This document shows, in pieces, positions 62,888 to 64,000 of a DNA stretch of 64,000 nt (positions are counted from its first letter, which is position 1; each line of letters starts with the position of its first letter). The stretch spans positions 2,883,501 through 2,947,500 of the forward strand of contig NZ_CP106679.1 of NCBI RefSeq assembly GCF_025502585.1, given 5' to 3'. Under the pieces are notes generated by a model. The model worked only from the letters and a program-made list of their open reading frames with translations, had not been told where the DNA came from and did no database searches. The stretch is from Reichenbachiella agarivorans (GTDB lineage Bacteria; Bacteroidota; Bacteroidia; Cytophagales; Cyclobacteriaceae). The position numbers and the translations under genes were made by a program.

Positions 62888-64000
62888 GCACAATCACAAC
62901 AAACATAAAAGGCATCCGTGACATCATGCGGAAGGATACAGGGGTGGATGGAGATGCACAGCGCATCTCTCAAATGGTCTGGATGCTATTCATGAAGATA
63001 TTTGCTGACAAGGAGGAGGAGTGGGAGATCACGATTGACAACTATGAAAGCCCCTTGCCCGAATCGCTCAAGTGGTCTAGCTGGGCAGCGGATGAAGAGG
63101 GACTCACAGGCGAAGAACTCATGACCTTCATCAACAATGAACTGTTCCCAACGCTGAAGGAATTGGATATTGTTTCCAATCCGCAAGCCAAAATCATCCG
63201 ATCTGTATTTGAGGATACCTACAACTACATGAAGAACGGAACACTGTTTCGTCAGGTAATCAATGAGATCAACAAGATTGATTTCAACAGTACCAATGAG
63301 CGGCATTTGTTCAATGATCTGTACGAGACCATTCTGAAAGAACTGCAAAGTGCGGGCTCGTCGGGCGAATACTACACACCTAGGGCTGTCACGCAGTTTA
63401 TGGTGGATACCATTGACCCACAATTGAAAGAAACTGTACTTGATCCCGCTTGTGGTACTGGAGGCTTTTTGACTTGTGCCATCGATCACAAGAAGTCTCT
63501 GGTAAAGAACCAAAAGGATGAAGCAGCCCTACAAGCAACCATCCGAGGGATAGAAAAGAAGCCCTTGCCTCACTTGCTTTGCACGACCAATTTGATGCTG
63601 CATGGCTTTGATGTACCTGCGGTACGTAGGGACAATTTGCTCAGCAAACCCTATGCGGATTGGGGCAGCAAAGACAAGGTAGATATCATCTTGACGAACC
63701 CTCCATTTGGTGGCGTGGAAGAAGATGGTACAGAGACCAACTTTCCACAGAAGTTCAGAACCAAAGAGACCGCCGATCTTTTCCTGGCCTTGATCATTCG
63801 CTTGCTCAAAGACGGGGGACGCTGTGCAGTGGTCTTGCCAGACGGTACTTTGTTTGGTGAGGGGGTCAAGACACGGATCAAGGAAGAGCTGATGGAGCGA
63901 TGCAATCTCCATACCATCGTGCGCTTGCCCAATGGCGTGTTCAATCCTTATACCAGTATCAAAACCAACGTGCTGTTCTTCGAGAAGGGAACACCCACCA
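62884..64000 (+). CDS. hsdM: Type I DNA methyltransferase subunit M, 3' end outside the window
   Basis: HsdM transfers a methyl group from SAM to adenine in the target recognised by HsdS. The frame is open from the ATG at 62884 to the window edge, 372 codons, so the C terminus and the expected hsdS lie beyond. The N-terminal HsdM helical domain (MSTITTNIKGIRDIMRKD, residues 1-150) precedes the methylase core with GEYYTPRAVTQFMVD, motif I DPACGTGGF at about 187 and motif IV TNPPFGG at about 271. It overlaps the broken rhuM by four bases (ATGA), which keeps it coupled to hsdR transcription. Confidence 0.95.
   Translation, partial: MSTITTNIKGIRDIMRKDTGVDGDAQRISQMVWMLFMKIFADKEEEWEITIDNYESPLPESLKWSSWAADEEGLTGEELMTFINNELFPTLKELDIVSNPQAKIIRSVFEDTYNYMKNGTLFRQVINEINKIDFNSTNERHLFNDLYETILKELQSAGSSGEYYTPRAVTQFMVDTIDPQLKETVLDPACGTGGFLTCAIDHKKSLVKNQKDEAALQATIRGIEKKPLPHLLCTTNLMLHGFDVPAVRRDNLLSKPYADWGSKDKVDIILTNPPFGGVEEDGTETNFPQKFRTKETADLFLALIIRLLKDGGRCAVVLPDGTLFGEGVKTRIKEELMERCNLHTIVRLPNGVFNPYTSIKTNVLFFEKGTPT

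Noticed and set aside
62986-63944. Minus-strand frames of 97-175 codons at the right end
   Set aside because: They are antisense to hsdM, whose motifs are unambiguous on the plus strand.

Overview
The window reads as chromosome of a marine-type Bacteroidota of the order Cytophagales, perhaps near Reichenbachiella (genus is inference). The support is a PorU2/PorV2-like pair of the type IX secretion system (T9SS), a giant T9SS cargo protein with a C-terminal sorting domain, promoters of the Bacteroidota form TTG-N19-TAnnTTTG, few Shine-Dalgarno sites, and Bacteroidota-style gyrB, dnaB, murB, mpl, guaA, mnmE, thiL and mce genes. No rRNA, tRNA, CRISPR array or complete insertion sequence was seen.

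Layout. 1-3612: a chemotaxis operon, cheA (5' end outside the window), a CheC/CheX-like phosphatase, cheR and a CheY-like receiver. 3906-5357: ferredoxin diverging from a LuxC-type acyl-CoA reductase. 5475-10076: an unusual array of five membrane proteins in the order A-A-B-A-B. Each has about six membrane segments and a coiled coil. The two B proteins end in a histidine-kinase phosphoacceptor (DHp) domain with its His but no ATPase domain; the three A proteins have a similar tail without the His. 10157-16256: PorU2 and PorV2. 16584-19485: a PadR regulator with a PspC/adhesin-like membrane protein. 19612-21950: an ECF sigma factor, a probable anti-sigma protein and an outer-membrane protein. 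22001-24707: pirin, a GNAT acetyltransferase and a barrel protein.

24790-36870: molybdate transporter genes modA, modB and modC, split by a 9.5-kb gene for a 3156-residue surface protein. 36906-57062: mostly housekeeping genes. Within this stretch are a truncated peptidyl-prolyl isomerase behind gyrB, an orphan Hpt protein beside guaA, a candidate small RNA on the minus strand near 50.7 kb with a sigma-54-like promoter and its own terminator, and a perfect 25-bp inverted repeat near 54.47 kb.

57063-64000: accessory DNA behind mnmE. The last ten codons and stop of mnmE occur again at 60101-60133 with only synonymous differences, which marks the 3' end of mnmE as an integration site. Between the two copies lie three small unknown genes and the decayed remains of a PepSY iron-uptake operon. 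After the second copy comes a type I restriction-modification operon (hsdR, a broken rhuM, hsdM running off the window).

The best candidates for something undescribed are the A-A-B-A-B array of kinase-less DHp proteins, the candidate sigma-54 small RNA, and the mnmE 3'-end hotspot.
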